Shown here one piece after another: positions 49,934 to 57,914 of a stretch of 64,000 nt of DNA; position 1 is the first letter of the stretch; each line of letters starts with the position of its first letter. The notes under the pieces were generated by a model that worked only from the letters and a program-made list of their open reading frames with translations, did not search any database and was not told the origin of the DNA. Where the stretch lies: positions 124,001-188,000 of the forward strand of contig CAWCSS010000002.1 in NCBI GenBank assembly GCA_963798325.1, given 5' to 3'. The DNA is from Solirubrobacter sp963798325. Lineage in GTDB: Bacteria > Actinomycetota > Thermoleophilia > Solirubrobacterales > Solirubrobacteraceae. A program made the position numbers and the translations under genes.

Positions 49934-51256
49934 TTAGGACTGTACGCCCGAGTCGGCACGGGGAACGTGCCGATCACGGATGCGAACTGCCTCAATCCGG
50001 TTCTCTCGGACGGACTCGACGCGGATCGAATAGCCGTTGTGGGTCACGGTGTCCCCGCGCTTGGGCAACCGCCCCAATTCGCCGAAAACAAAGCCACCGA
50101 CGCTGTTGTAGGCGTCGGAGTCCACCGGGAGCTCCAACCCGTAGTCGATCAGGTCGGTGATCGCGACATGGCCGCGGACGAACCAGTCGCCGTTGGCCAG
50201 CCGGCGGACCTCGCCGCCCTGCGGGTCGGTCTCGTCGTCGATCTCGCCGACGACCTCCTCGATGATGTCCTCCACGGTGACGATGCCGGCCGTGCGGCCG
50301 TACTCGTCGATGACAACGGCCAGTGACGAGCGCTGGCGCTGCAGGTCGGCCAGCAGATCGTCCAAGGGCTTGGTCTCGGGGACGATCGGGACCTCGCGCA
50401 CGAGGCCGTCGAGCGTCGCCTTCGGCCCCTGGGCCAGCAGGAGCTGCGCCAGAGCGTTGGAGTGCACGATGCCCTTGACGCGGTCGCGGTTCTCGTCCTC
50501 GGTGACGACCAGCCGCGTATGGCCGGACGAGACGCAGCGCCGCAACGCGGTCTCGACGTCCTCGGAGACGTCGACCGTGATCACCGCGGGCGCCGGGGTC
50601 ATGACCTGACGCGCCTGCTGCTCGTGCAGGTGGAAGACGCCCGTGAGCATCCCCGCCTCGCCGGCGTCCAGCTTGCCGCCGGTGACGGACTCCTGGATCA
50701 GCACGCGCAGCTCCTCCGGCGTCTCCCCCTCGTCGAGCTGACCGGAGGTGCGGACGCCGATGACACGCAGGATCGCGTTCGACGCCCAGTTCAAGATCGT
50801 GATGAACGGCCGGAAGATCTTCGAGAAGATCAGCAGCGGGCGGGCGACCCAGCGCGCGACCGCCTCGGCCTTCTGGATCGCGTAGATCTTCGGCACCTGC
50901 TCGCCGAGCGTGATGTGGATCGACGTCGTGATCAGGTACGCGAGCGTCACCGAGATCGTCGTCGAGACCCAGTGCGGCACATCCTCGCCGAACAGGTTCT
51001 CGATCAGCGAGCCGATCGCGGGCTCGCCGAGGAAGCCGAGGCCGAGCGAGGTGAGCGTGATCCCGACCTGCGCCGCCGACAGGTAGCGCGAGAGGTCATC
51101 CATCATCGCCACCGCCGTGGCGGCGCCCTTGCGCCCCTGATCGGCATCAGTCTGCAGGTGGGCCTTGCGCGAGCGCACGAGGGCGAACTCAGCGGCCACG
51201 AAGAACGCGTTGAGCAGGACGAGGACCAGGACCGCCAGCAGCAACAGGGCGATCAT
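49934..51256 (-). CDS. CNNM/CorC-type hemolysin-family transporter with CBS pair
   Basis: 440 residues. The N-terminal DUF21/CNNM membrane domain (about 1-190: ALLLLAVLVLVLLNAFFVAAEFALVRSRKA, LTSLGLGFLGEPAIG, TSIHITLGEQVPKIYAI) is followed by two CBS domains (QVMTPAPAVITVDVSEDVET ... AVVIDEYGRTAGIVTVEDIIEEVVGEI) and a CorC/HlyC C-terminal domain. This family handles Mg2+/Co2+ efflux or homeostasis. ATG 51256 begins the first helix. It converges on the ncRNA candidate. Confidence 0.92.
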   Translation of the reverse strand: MIALLLLAVLVLVLLNAFFVAAEFALVRSRKAHLQTDADQGRKGAATAVAMMDDLSRYLSAAQVGITLTSLGLGFLGEPAIGSLIENLFGEDVPHWVSTTISVTLAYLITTSIHITLGEQVPKIYAIQKAEAVARWVARPLLIFSKIFRPFITILNWASNAILRVIGVRTSGQLDEGETPEELRVLIQESVTGGKLDAGEAGMLTGVFHLHEQQARQVMTPAPAVITVDVSEDVETALRRCVSSGHTRLVVTEDENRDRVKGIVHSNALAQLLLAQGPKATLDGLVREVPIVPETKPLDDLLADLQRQRSSLAVVIDEYGRTAGIVTVEDIIEEVVGEIDDETDPQGGEVRRLANGDWFVRGHVAITDLIDYGLELPVDSDAYNSVGGFVFGELGRLPKRGDTVTHNGYSIRVESVRENRIEAVRIRDRHVPRADSGVQS

Positions 51257-51324
51257 CGGTCCCCCCTACTTCGAGGAGGTGTGTCGTCGTTCATCAGGGC
51301 GACAGCGCGGATGGTAGCTGACAG

Positions 51325-51570
51325 CTACCCGAGTTCGTCTATCCGCGTCGCCATCTTATGATCGTTCTCGGTCAAACCGCCCTCGTCGTGCGTCGTCAGC
51401 GTCAGCCGGACCTTGTTCCAGCCGTGGACGAGGATGTCCGGGTGGTGGTTGGCCGCCTCGGCGGCGTCGGCGACCTTGTTCACGAACGCCATCGCCGACG
51501 CGAAGTCGTCGAACTCGTAGTCACGCACCAGCGCCGAGTCAACCTCGCGCCATACTGCGTCTGCGGCCAT
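51325..51570 (-). CDS. pterin-4a-carbinolamine dehydratase, N-terminally short
   Basis: 81 residues. Core of the DCoH/PhhB family: VRDYEFDDFASAMAFVNKVADAAEAANHHPDILVHGWNKVRLTLTTHDEGGLTENDHKMA, with the catalytic His pair in NHHPD and the later TH. The first helix of typical members (about 15 residues, LSDEEI...LPGW) is missing: ATG 51570 leaves only AADAVWREVDSAL before the core. Upstream in-frame starts (51576, 51648) add non-homologous residues. Its ATG overlaps the ATG of the divergent BtuF-like gene by two bases. Confidence 0.8.
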   Translation of the reverse strand: MAADAVWREVDSALVRDYEFDDFASAMAFVNKVADAAEAANHHPDILVHGWNKVRLTLTTHDEGGLTENDHKMATRIDELG

Positions 51571-52456
51571 GCGCATCGTCTCCCTCGTCCCATCCGCCAC
51601 TGAAACCCTCTTCGCCCTGGGCGCCGGCGAAGAGGTCACCGCCGTCACACACGAGTGCGATTACCCGGCGGGTGCGCTGAATCTACCCAAGGTCACGCGC
51701 GACGTGATCGGCCCCGGGTTGGCATCTGACGAGATCGACAAGGCCGTGAAGGTCCTGACCGAGCAGGGCCGTTCGATCTACGAGCTCGACGAGTTCGGGC
51801 TGCGGGCGCTGCAGCCCGACCTGATCGTCACGCAGGCGCTGTGCAGCGTCTGCGCGGTCTCCGCCGACGACGTGCGCGCGATCGCCGAGCTGATCGAGCC
51901 CAGGCCGGAGATCGTCTCGCTGGACCCGCACACGCTCGGCGAGGTCCTCGGGGACATCCGCACGCTCGCCCAGGCCACCGGCCGCAAGGACGCGGGGGTC
52001 GACCTCGTGCAGGCCGCGGCGCAGCGGATCGACCGCGTGCGCGTCGCCACCGCCAAGGCGCCGAAGGTCCGCGTCGTCTTCCTGGAGTGGCTGGCCCCGG
52101 TCTTCGTCGGCGGCCACTGGGTCCCGCAACTGGTCGACTACGCCGGCGGCGAGGACCTCCTCGGCCTCCCCGGCGAGCCGTCCGAGGAGCGCACGTGGGA
52201 GCTGGTGAAGGCCGCACGGCCTGAGGTCGTCATCGTCGCCCCCTGCGGCTACGAGGTCGAGCGCGGGCTCGAGGAGGCGCGGGAGTACGCGGAGCAACTC
52301 GCCGAGGTCGGCGCGAAGCGGATCGCCGTCGCCGACGCGGCGGCATGGTTCTCACGCCCCGGTCCGCGGCTCGTGGACGGCCTGGAGTGGCTCGGCCACG
52401 TCCTGCACCCGGACCTCGTGCCCGAGCCGCCCGGCGGCGTGCAGTACCTCGACTAG
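51569..52456 (+). CDS. cytoplasmic BtuF-like cobalamin-binding / helical-backbone protein
   Basis: 295 residues, class III solute-binding fold: RIVSLVPSATETLFALGAGEEVTAVTHECDYP, LKPDLIVTQ-like LQPDLIVTQALCSVCAVSADDV, a backbone helix at about 135-155, VVFLEWLAPVFVGGHWVPQLVDYAGG and RPEVVIVAPCGYEVERGLEEA. There is no signal peptide, so unlike BtuF it should be cytoplasmic, as are many actinobacterial homologues whose role is unknown. The start ATG is at 51569, shared with the start of the dehydratase gene on the other strand. The stop overlaps the rhomboid gene. Confidence 0.85.
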   Translation: MRIVSLVPSATETLFALGAGEEVTAVTHECDYPAGALNLPKVTRDVIGPGLASDEIDKAVKVLTEQGRSIYELDEFGLRALQPDLIVTQALCSVCAVSADDVRAIAELIEPRPEIVSLDPHTLGEVLGDIRTLAQATGRKDAGVDLVQAAAQRIDRVRVATAKAPKVRVVFLEWLAPVFVGGHWVPQLVDYAGGEDLLGLPGEPSEERTWELVKAARPEVVIVAPCGYEVERGLEEAREYAEQLAEVGAKRIAVADAAAWFSRPGPRLVDGLEWLGHVLHPDLVPEPPGGVQYLD

Positions 52457-53244
52457 ACCGGCGGAGCGGCCAGCGCCACGCTGACCGCGGCGGCGGCGAT
52501 GCCGATCACCGCGCAGGCGACGATCCCCGGGATCAGCGAGTCGCGCCGGCGCCGCGCGAGCTCCTCGACGGCGAAGGTCGAGATCAGGCCGCCGATCAGG
52601 CCGCCGACGTGCCCGCCGAGCGAGAGCTGTCCCGAGAGCAGGATCGTCAGGCCGAGGTTGAGCACCAGGATCGGCACCAGCCCGGACTGGATCAGGTCGA
52701 TGTTGCGGTTGCGGGCCATCACGATCGCCGCGCCGAGCAGGCCGTAGACGGCACCCGAGGCGCCGAGCGTCGGCGTGTCGGGCGAGAGGATCATCACGCC
52801 CAGCGAGCCGCACAGCAGCGAGGAGAAGTAGATCGCGACGAAGCGGGCGTGGCCGAGCGCCGGCTCGATCATCCGCCCGAGCCAGAACAGCGCGAGCCCG
52901 TTGAGGATGATGTGCCAGGTCTCCGTGTGCAGGAAGCCCGAGGTGATCAGCCGCCAGTACTCGCCCTGGTCGACGAACGGCCCCCACAGCACCAGCTGCT
53001 CGTAGGTCTTGGCGCTGCTGCTGGCCGCGAAGTAGATCAGCACGTTGATCGCCACCAGCACATAGGTGGCGTAGGGCTCGACGGCGATCGACTGCAGCGA
53101 CTGCGTGCGCGTCTTCTGGCGCGCGCAGTCGGGGCAGCGCATGCCGACCGGCGTCGGCGTCATGCAGTCCGGGCAGATCGGATTGCCGCAGTTCGAGCAA
53201 CTGACGCCGGTCTCGCGGTTGGGGTGGCGGTAGCAGGTGGCCAT
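52453..53244 (-). CDS. rhomboid-family intramembrane serine protease with B-box-like zinc finger
   Basis: 263 residues. An N-terminal zinc-binding region (CYRHPNRETGVSCSNCGNPICPDC, CPDC) resembles a B-box. The six-helix rhomboid domain follows with EYWRLITSGFLHTETWHIILNGLALFWLG, the nucleophile Ser in TLGASGAVYGLLGA and the catalytic His in LGGHVGGLIGGLI. It cleaves membrane-anchored substrates. ATG 53244 is supported by TAGCTT nine bases upstream. Zinc-finger rhomboids are common in Actinobacteria. Substrates are unknown. Confidence 0.93.
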   Translation of the reverse strand: MATCYRHPNRETGVSCSNCGNPICPDCMTPTPVGMRCPDCARQKTRTQSLQSIAVEPYATYVLVAINVLIYFAASSSAKTYEQLVLWGPFVDQGEYWRLITSGFLHTETWHIILNGLALFWLGRMIEPALGHARFVAIYFSSLLCGSLGVMILSPDTPTLGASGAVYGLLGAAIVMARNRNIDLIQSGLVPILVLNLGLTILLSGQLSLGGHVGGLIGGLISTFAVEELARRRRDSLIPGIVACAVIGIAAAAVSVALAAPPV

Positions 53245-53253
53245 CGCCAAGCG

Positions 53254-53259
53254 AAGCTA
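53254..53259 (-). promoter_or_regulatory. -10 hexamer TAGCTT, leaderless promoter of the rhomboid gene
   Basis: On the minus strand TAGCTT is followed by nine bases and ATG 53244. Confidence 0.45.
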
Positions 53260-53279
53260 GCAGCGGATTCTTCAGGGAG

Positions 53280-54014
53280 TCACAACGAACGCTGGTAGAC
53301 GCCGAAGGCGCGGGTCGCGAACCACGCGGACACCACCACGAGGGCGCCGAGCAGCCCGAGGCGCAGCACGTCGGCATCGCGAGCCCCGACGACCGCCCAG
53401 TCGACCGGGTTGACCTTCGCCACCGTCCGGATCCACCCCGGCGCGAGGTCCAACTGCATCAACGCGCCCGAGAGGAACGTCAGCGGCAGCAACAGCAGCG
53501 AGACCGCTCCGATCAGGGTCTCGCGCTGGCGGGCGAGGATCCCGATGCCGTTCGACAACGACGCGAACGCCGCCGCGAGCAGCGCCGCGACGAGGAACAG
53601 CAACGGCACGTGATGCAAGGACGCGCCCATGATCAGCGCCAGCACGACGATCAGCGCCGTCTGCAACAGCACCGAGATCACCGACTGGGCGACGCTGCCG
53701 AGGTTCAGCGCGCCGCGCCAGGCGGGCGAGACGAGCATCCGGTCCATCACGCCGCTGTCGATGTCCTCGATGAAGCCCATCCCGGTCCAGCCGGCGGACG
53801 ACACCGCCAGCATCACGACGATCCCCGGCGTCAGGTAGTCGAGATAGGACCCGCCCGCGAACCCCGGGATCTGCGTGACGGACTTGAACAGCGCGCCGAA
53901 CAGCAGCAGCCAGATCAGCGGCTGGACGATCGTGATCACCAGGAACGCGGGCTGGCGCAGCAGCACGCGGAAGTAGCGCAGGGAGACCTGCCAGGTCTGT
54001 CGCAGCTCGATCAT
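53280..54014 (-). CDS. ABC-2 type exporter permease (DrrB-like)
   Basis: 244 residues, six membrane helices of the ABC-2 permease family. It starts MIELRQTWQVSLRYFRVLLRQPAFLVITIVQPLIWLLLFG, has GGSYLDYLTPGIVVM, and the conserved MDRMLVSPAWRGALNLG coupling region. Close to DrrB of daunorubicin-type exporters. ATG 54014 sits behind an AAGGAGGT ribosome-binding site. The gene follows the ATPase gene by 82 bases on the same strand and shares its TetR control. Confidence 0.9.
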   Translation of the reverse strand: MIELRQTWQVSLRYFRVLLRQPAFLVITIVQPLIWLLLFGALFKSVTQIPGFAGGSYLDYLTPGIVVMLAVSSAGWTGMGFIEDIDSGVMDRMLVSPAWRGALNLGSVAQSVISVLLQTALIVVLALIMGASLHHVPLLFLVAALLAAAFASLSNGIGILARQRETLIGAVSLLLLPLTFLSGALMQLDLAPGWIRTVAKVNPVDWAVVGARDADVLRLGLLGALVVVSAWFATRAFGVYQRSL

Positions 54015-54096
54015 GAGAAACCTCCTTGGTTGTCGCGACCGCGAGAGCGAGCCACTAGGCGAGCTGTCGCCGAAGCATGCGAGCGCACAGCGCGAG

Positions 54097-55041
54097 TCAT
54101 GCGGCGTAGGCCCTTCCGGCGTGCTTGAGGTAGACGTCATCCAGCGACGGGCGGGCCAGCGTGACGCTTGCGGCGCGCACGCCGTGCGCCTCCAGGGCGG
54201 CCAGGACGGCGGGAATCGCCGCCGCGCCGTTGGCGGCGCGGGCGTGCAGGGTGCGGCCCTCGACGAGCACGTCGGCCAGCCCGCTGACGCGCTCCAGGGC
54301 GGTCTGCGCGGCGCCCTCGGAGGCGTCGGAGAGCTCGACCTGGATCGCGTCGCCCTCCAGCTCGGCCTTGAGCTCGTCCGGCGTGCCGCGGGCGACGATC
54401 CGGCCGCGGTCGACGATCGCCAGCTGCGAGGCGAGCCGGTCGGCCTCCTCGAGGTAGTGGGTGGTGAGCAGGATCGTCATCCGCTCCTCGCGGGCGAGCC
54501 GCTCGATCTCGGCCCACATCATCGCCCGCGCCTCGGGGTCCAGGCCCGTGGTCGGCTCGTCGAGGAAGAGCACCTTGGGCTTCTGGATCAGCCCGAGGGC
54601 GACGTCGAGCCGGCGGATCATGCCGCCGGAGTAGGTCTTGGCCTGGCGGTCGGCGGCGTCGGCGAGCCCGAAGCGCTCCAGCAGCTCATTCGCCCGCGAG
54701 CGCGGCACGCCGTAGAGCTCGGCCTGCAGGACGAGGTTCTCGCGGCCGGTGGCGTCGGGGTCGGTGCCGTGCTTCTGGCCGACCACGCCGATCGCGCGGC
54801 GCACGTCGACCGGCTTGCTCAGCGCGTCGATCCCGGCCACGCGGACGGTTCCGGCGTCCGGCCGGGAGAGCGTCGTGAGGATGCGGATGGTGGTCGACTT
54901 GCCCGCCCCGTTGGGGCCCAGCAGGCCGAACACCGTCCCGGCCTCGACCGTGAGGTCAACCCCATCGAGGGCCTGCACCTCCCCGTAGCGCTTGACCAGG
55001 CCCTCGGCCTCGATCGCATTCTCGAACACTGTACGAGTCAT
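54097..55041 (-). CDS. ABC exporter ATPase (DrrA-like)
   Basis: 314 residues. Walker A is LLGPNGAGKSTTIRIL, the signature YSGGMIRRLDVALGL, Walker B VLFLDEPTTGLDPEA and the switch His in LLTTHYLEEAD. The C-terminal extension (VELSDASEGAAQTALERVS ... PSLDDVYLKHAGRAYAA) is the DrrA-specific domain. It partners the downstream permease to export a hydrophobic compound, drug or lipid. The start ATG lies inside one of two palindromes that probably bind the divergent TetR regulator. Confidence 0.93.
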   Translation of the reverse strand: MTRTVFENAIEAEGLVKRYGEVQALDGVDLTVEAGTVFGLLGPNGAGKSTTIRILTTLSRPDAGTVRVAGIDALSKPVDVRRAIGVVGQKHGTDPDATGRENLVLQAELYGVPRSRANELLERFGLADAADRQAKTYSGGMIRRLDVALGLIQKPKVLFLDEPTTGLDPEARAMMWAEIERLAREERMTILLTTHYLEEADRLASQLAIVDRGRIVARGTPDELKAELEGDAIQVELSDASEGAAQTALERVSGLADVLVEGRTLHARAANGAAAIPAVLAALEAHGVRAASVTLARPSLDDVYLKHAGRAYAA

Positions 55042-55059
55042 CTCGAACAGTGTTCTAGA
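55019..55059. promoter_or_regulatory. twin TetR-type operators in the divergent gap
   Basis: Two similar 19-base palindromes: TCTCGAACA-G-TGTTCTAGA at 55041-55059 (8 of 9 pairs match) and TCTCGAACA-C-TGTACGAGT at about 55019-55037 (7 of 9). The left one covers the start codon of the exporter ATPase; the right one abuts the TAGGCT -10 of the TetR gene. Spacing between centres is 22 bases, two helical turns. Confidence 0.7.
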
Positions 55060-55063
55060 CGGG

Positions 55064-55069
55064 TAGGCT
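55064..55069 (+). promoter_or_regulatory. -10 hexamer TAGGCT, leaderless promoter of the TetR gene
   Basis: TAGGCT ends eight bases before ATG 55078. The operator at 55041-55059 occupies the spacer and -35 region, so bound repressor would block it. Confidence 0.55.
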
Positions 55070-55077
55070 GTTTGTCA

Positions 55078-55716
55078 ATGGCGTTGACGCGCGAGCAGAT
55101 CGTGGACGCGGCCCTGGTGCTGCTCGAGCGCGACGGGCTGCAGGGGATCTCGATGCGCAAGCTCGCGCAGGAGCTCGACGCCGGCGCGGCGACCCTCTAC
55201 TGGCACGTCGGCGACAAGGAGCAGCTGCTCGGCCTGCTGCTGGACCGGATCGTCGGCGAGAACCAGGTGCCCGACCCGGACCCCGAGAACTGGCAGGAGC
55301 AGCTGAAGGTCTTCGCCCGCGCGACACGGCAGATGTTCAAGAACCGCCGCGACGCCGCGCAGCTCTCGATGGGGCGGATCCCGTCCGGCCCGAACTCCCT
55401 GCCGATGATGGAGCGCACGCTGGCGCTGCTGGCGTCGGCGGCGCTGCCGCCGCGGGTGATCTCCTACGCGGCCGACATGTTCGCCCTCTACGTCGGCGCG
55501 TTCGCCTACGAGGAGTCGATGCCGCCGCCCGACACCGAGCAGATGGGCGCGCTGTTGAAGTCGCTCTCGCCCGAGCAGTTCCCGCTCATGTCCGGCCTGG
55601 CCGACGACCTGATGGCCGGCGACGCGGACGAGCGCTTCGAGTGGGCGCTGGACCTGCTGATCGCCGGCCTGGAAGCGATGGCGCTACGTGAGCGTCGCCG
55701 TCATCAGGACGGGTGA
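55078..55716 (+). CDS. TetR-family transcriptional regulator (TetR_C-type)
   Basis: 212 residues. The N-terminal helix-turn-helix is LTREQIVDAALVLLERDGLQGISMRKLAQELDAGAATLYWHVGDKEQLLGLLLD, the TetR/ArcR-like variety with ATLYWHV. The C-terminal ligand domain contains ARATRQMFKNRRDAAQLSMGRIP. It is divergent from the DrrAB-like exporter across a 36-base gap with two palindromic operators, the usual local repressor of a drug exporter. The ligand is unknown. The last 33 bases overlap the anti-sigma gene tail-to-tail. Confidence 0.93.
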   Translation: MALTREQIVDAALVLLERDGLQGISMRKLAQELDAGAATLYWHVGDKEQLLGLLLDRIVGENQVPDPDPENWQEQLKVFARATRQMFKNRRDAAQLSMGRIPSGPNSLPMMERTLALLASAALPPRVISYAADMFALYVGAFAYEESMPPPDTEQMGALLKSLSPEQFPLMSGLADDLMAGDADERFEWALDLLIAGLEAMALRERRRHQDG

Positions 55717-56391
55717 CGTCGGCGTCGTCGAACCGCCCAGCGGCTCCTGGTTGATCAGCACGGCTTCGACGCCATCCATGTCACCGTTCACCGACGCGGT
55801 GGCCGACCCGTCGCGGCGCGGGGTGAACAGCGCCGACGTCGGCTCGGGTGACTTGCCCGGGCGCTTGAGCCAGACCATGTAGACCTTGCCGGCCGGCGGC
55901 GCGGGCAGGTTGTTGGCGACGATCGTGGCGCCGTTATCGCTCATGTCGAGCTCGGCCTGGCCGACCTGGGACTCGAAGCGCACGGTGCGCCCGGAGTCGC
56001 CGCCGCCGACGATCACCGCTCCGGCCACGATCCCGAGCAGCAGCGCGACACACGACAGCGCCAGCGCGGGCATCGGCAGCGACCAGCGCAGGCGGCGCCG
56101 GCGCTTCTCCTTGACCGGCTCGCGGGTCGGCTGGCCGGCGTCGGCCAGCAGCGCGGCCTCGCGCTCGACCTCGGCCATGATGCGCGCCTTCAGGTTCGGC
56201 GGCGGCTTCATCGCCGGCGCCGAGACGGGCAGCGCCCGCACGGCCACCGCGAGATCGTCCGCCTCCGCCTGGCACACCGGGCAGGCGGCGAGATGGGCCT
56301 CGTAGCCCTCGCGCTCGTCATCCGGGAGCGCACCGAGGACATAGGTTCCCGCCGCGTCCTCCCAGCGCTCGTGATCAGGACCCACGTTCAT
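55684..56391 (-). CDS. RskA-family anti-sigma factor with zinc-binding head
   Basis: 235 residues. The cytoplasmic zinc anti-sigma domain has ALPDDEREGYEAHLAACPVCQAEADDL with the HxxxCxxC motif. One membrane helix (PMPALALSCVALLLGIVAGAVIVGG, about 105-128) is followed by an extracytoplasmic RskA C-terminal domain (ATIVANNLPAPPAGKVYMVWLKRPGKSPEP, SALFTPRRDGSATASV). It is coupled by ATGA to the upstream sigma gene, so it holds SigK-like sigma inactive until regulated proteolysis. The window's rhomboid (52453) is not its known protease. Confidence 0.92.
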   Translation of the reverse strand: MNVGPDHERWEDAAGTYVLGALPDDEREGYEAHLAACPVCQAEADDLAVAVRALPVSAPAMKPPPNLKARIMAEVEREAALLADAGQPTREPVKEKRRRRLRWSLPMPALALSCVALLLGIVAGAVIVGGGDSGRTVRFESQVGQAELDMSDNGATIVANNLPAPPAGKVYMVWLKRPGKSPEPTSALFTPRRDGSATASVNGDMDGVEAVLINQEPLGGSTTPTSPVLMTATLT

Positions 56392-56957
56392 GCCTCCACC
56401 GCCCCGTGCGCGAGTACCTCGCGCATTTTCTTCAGACCCAGGCGCATCCGGCCTTTGACCGTGCCGATGGGCGAGTCCAGCATCTCGGCGATCTCGACAT
56501 GCGTGAAACCACCGAAGTAGGCCAGCTCGATCACCTTCAGCTGGTCGGCGGGGAGGATCTCCATGGACTTGCGCACGATCGCGGCCTCGTCACGGCGGGC
56601 GACGTCCTCCTCGACGCGCTCGGGGGACTCGAGGCGCTCGGCGGCGGTCTCGTCGTCGGAGCGGCGCTTCGCGTGCACCTGGGTGCGGCGGAGCGCGTCG
56701 ATCGCGCGGTGGTGCACGATCCCGAGGATCCAGGTTCGCACCGAGCCGCGCATGCGGTCGTAGTGGGCGCCGGAGCGCCACAGGTTCAGGAACGCCTCCT
56801 GCGTCACGTCCTCCGCGACCGAGCGCGCGCCGACCATCCGGTAGGCGAGCGAGTAGGCGGCGCCGGAGTGGCGCTCATAGATCGCTTCGAACGCCGGCGC
56901 CTCACCCCGCGCCATGAGCGGGATCAGGTCTTCGTCGGCGAGCGCGCGAACGTCCAT
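56388..56957 (-). CDS. ECF sigma factor, SigK-like
   Basis: 189 residues. Region 2: AFEAIYERHSGAAYSLAYRMVGARSVAEDVTQEAFLNLWR; region 4: LPADQLKVIELAYFGGFTHVEIAEMLDSPIGTVKGRMRLGLKKMR. The YFGGFTHVEIAE motif and the RskA-type partner assign it to the SigK/SigM (ECF19-like) group. ATG 56957. It lies 35 bases downstream of a second ECF locus on the same strand, so read-through could link them. Confidence 0.92.
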   Translation of the reverse strand: MDVRALADEDLIPLMARGEAPAFEAIYERHSGAAYSLAYRMVGARSVAEDVTQEAFLNLWRSGAHYDRMRGSVRTWILGIVHHRAIDALRRTQVHAKRRSDDETAAERLESPERVEEDVARRDEAAIVRKSMEILPADQLKVIELAYFGGFTHVEIAEMLDSPIGTVKGRMRLGLKKMREVLAHGAVEA

Positions 56958-56991
56958 GTCAGGGGTTGTTCGCGCCAGACCGGTTCTTGGA

Positions 56992-57357
56992 TCACCGATC
57001 GGGCGACAATTGCTCAAAAACCTTGAGCGCTTCCCGCGCGGCGTCCTTGACCGTACGTGCGGCGAGGTCGCGCGCGCCACGTGACTGGGCGCGCCGCTTG
57101 TGGCGTTTGCGCTGGGTCCTGAGGAACACGAGCCCGACCGCGGCACCGCCGCCGACGACCACCGCGGCCGCCGGGCCGATCGCCGCCCGCGGCCAGTTGC
57201 GCGGGTCCTTGATGGCCTCGATCTCCCACGACTCGAGCTCCTCGGCGGCGAGGCCGACAACGCTGTCCAGCGTCGTCTCCAGCCGCTCCCGGAGATGGGT
57301 GGGCGGGTCGATCGGCGCGAGCGCCGCGCGCAGCATGTCTTCGAAATGGGCGCTCAT
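56992..57357 (-). CDS. small membrane protein coupled to an ECF sigma factor
   Basis: 121 residues. The N-terminal 55 residues are amphipathic helices (HFEDMLRAALAPIDPPTHLRERLETTLDSVVGLAAEELESWEIEAIKDP), then one membrane helix (AAIGPAAAVVVGGGAAVGLVFL), then a strongly basic region and helix. It is translationally coupled (ATGA) to the ECF sigma gene at 57354. It has no zinc motif, but sigma-coupled position, N-terminal helices and a single membrane pass match an anti-sigma factor of a new kind; this is inference. Confidence 0.7.
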   Translation of the reverse strand: MSAHFEDMLRAALAPIDPPTHLRERLETTLDSVVGLAAEELESWEIEAIKDPRNWPRAAIGPAAAVVVGGGAAVGLVFLRTQRKRHKRRAQSRGARDLAARTVKDAAREALKVFEQLSPDR

Positions 57358-57899
57358 TCGGTGGTTCCGTTCGCGTCAGCCTGCACGATGTCCTCGAGTT
57401 GCCGGATGGCTCGATGGATCAACACCTTGGTGGCTCCGTCGGTGCGGTCCAGCGCCCGCGCGATCTCGCGGTTGTCCATGCCCAGCGCGAAGCGCATGAT
57501 CAGCGCCTCGCGGCGGTCGTCCGGGAGCTGCTGGACGCCGCGGAGGATCCGCGCCAGGTCGTCGCGGTCCTGCACCAGGCCCTCGGTGGTGTGGGGCGTG
57601 GAGATCGCGCCCGCGTCGTCGATGTTGGTCTGCGGTCTTCGCGACCGGTCGCGGTAGTAGTTCGCCGCCAGGTTGTGCGCGATGCGGATCAGCCAGGGCC
57701 GCAGCGGGCGCCCGTCGGACTCCTGCTGGGCGCGCGCGAAATGGCGGTAGGCCTGTAGGAAGGTCTGCTCGGTCAGGTCCTCCGCGTCGTGGTGATTGCC
57801 CACGCGGTAGTACGAGTACGAGTAGACGTCTTTGAGGTGTGTCTTGTAGAGCTCGCTGAAGTCGGCGTCGAGCTTGGCCTTGTCCGGTGCTGTGGCCAT
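57354..57899 (-). CDS. ECF sigma factor
   Basis: 181 residues. Region 2: FSELYKTHLKDVYSYSYYRVGNHHDAEDLTEQTFLQAYRHF, with RPWLIRIAHNLAANYYRDRSRR; region 4: LPDDRREALIMRFALGMDNREIARALDRTDGATKVLIHRAIRQL. Distinct from the SigK-like factor. ATG 57899 is supported by TAGTGT nine bases upstream, whose TAG is also the stop codon of the preceding gpsA frame. Its coupled membrane protein probably controls it. Confidence 0.92.
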   Translation of the reverse strand: MATAPDKAKLDADFSELYKTHLKDVYSYSYYRVGNHHDAEDLTEQTFLQAYRHFARAQQESDGRPLRPWLIRIAHNLAANYYRDRSRRPQTNIDDAGAISTPHTTEGLVQDRDDLARILRGVQQLPDDRREALIMRFALGMDNREIARALDRTDGATKVLIHRAIRQLEDIVQADANGTTE

Positions 57900-57908
57900 T
57901 CGGTGCGG

Positions 57909-57914
57909 ACACTA
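57909..57914 (-). promoter_or_regulatory. -10 hexamer TAGTGT, leaderless promoter of the ECF sigma gene
   Basis: On the minus strand TAGTGT is followed by nine bases and ATG 57899. The first three bases are the stop codon of the gene before. Confidence 0.45.

Noticed and set aside
54013..55077. Plus-strand extension of the TetR frame over the exporter ATPase
   Set aside because: It is the antisense shadow of the ATPase gene; the TetR start at 55078 has its own -10, and homology begins there.
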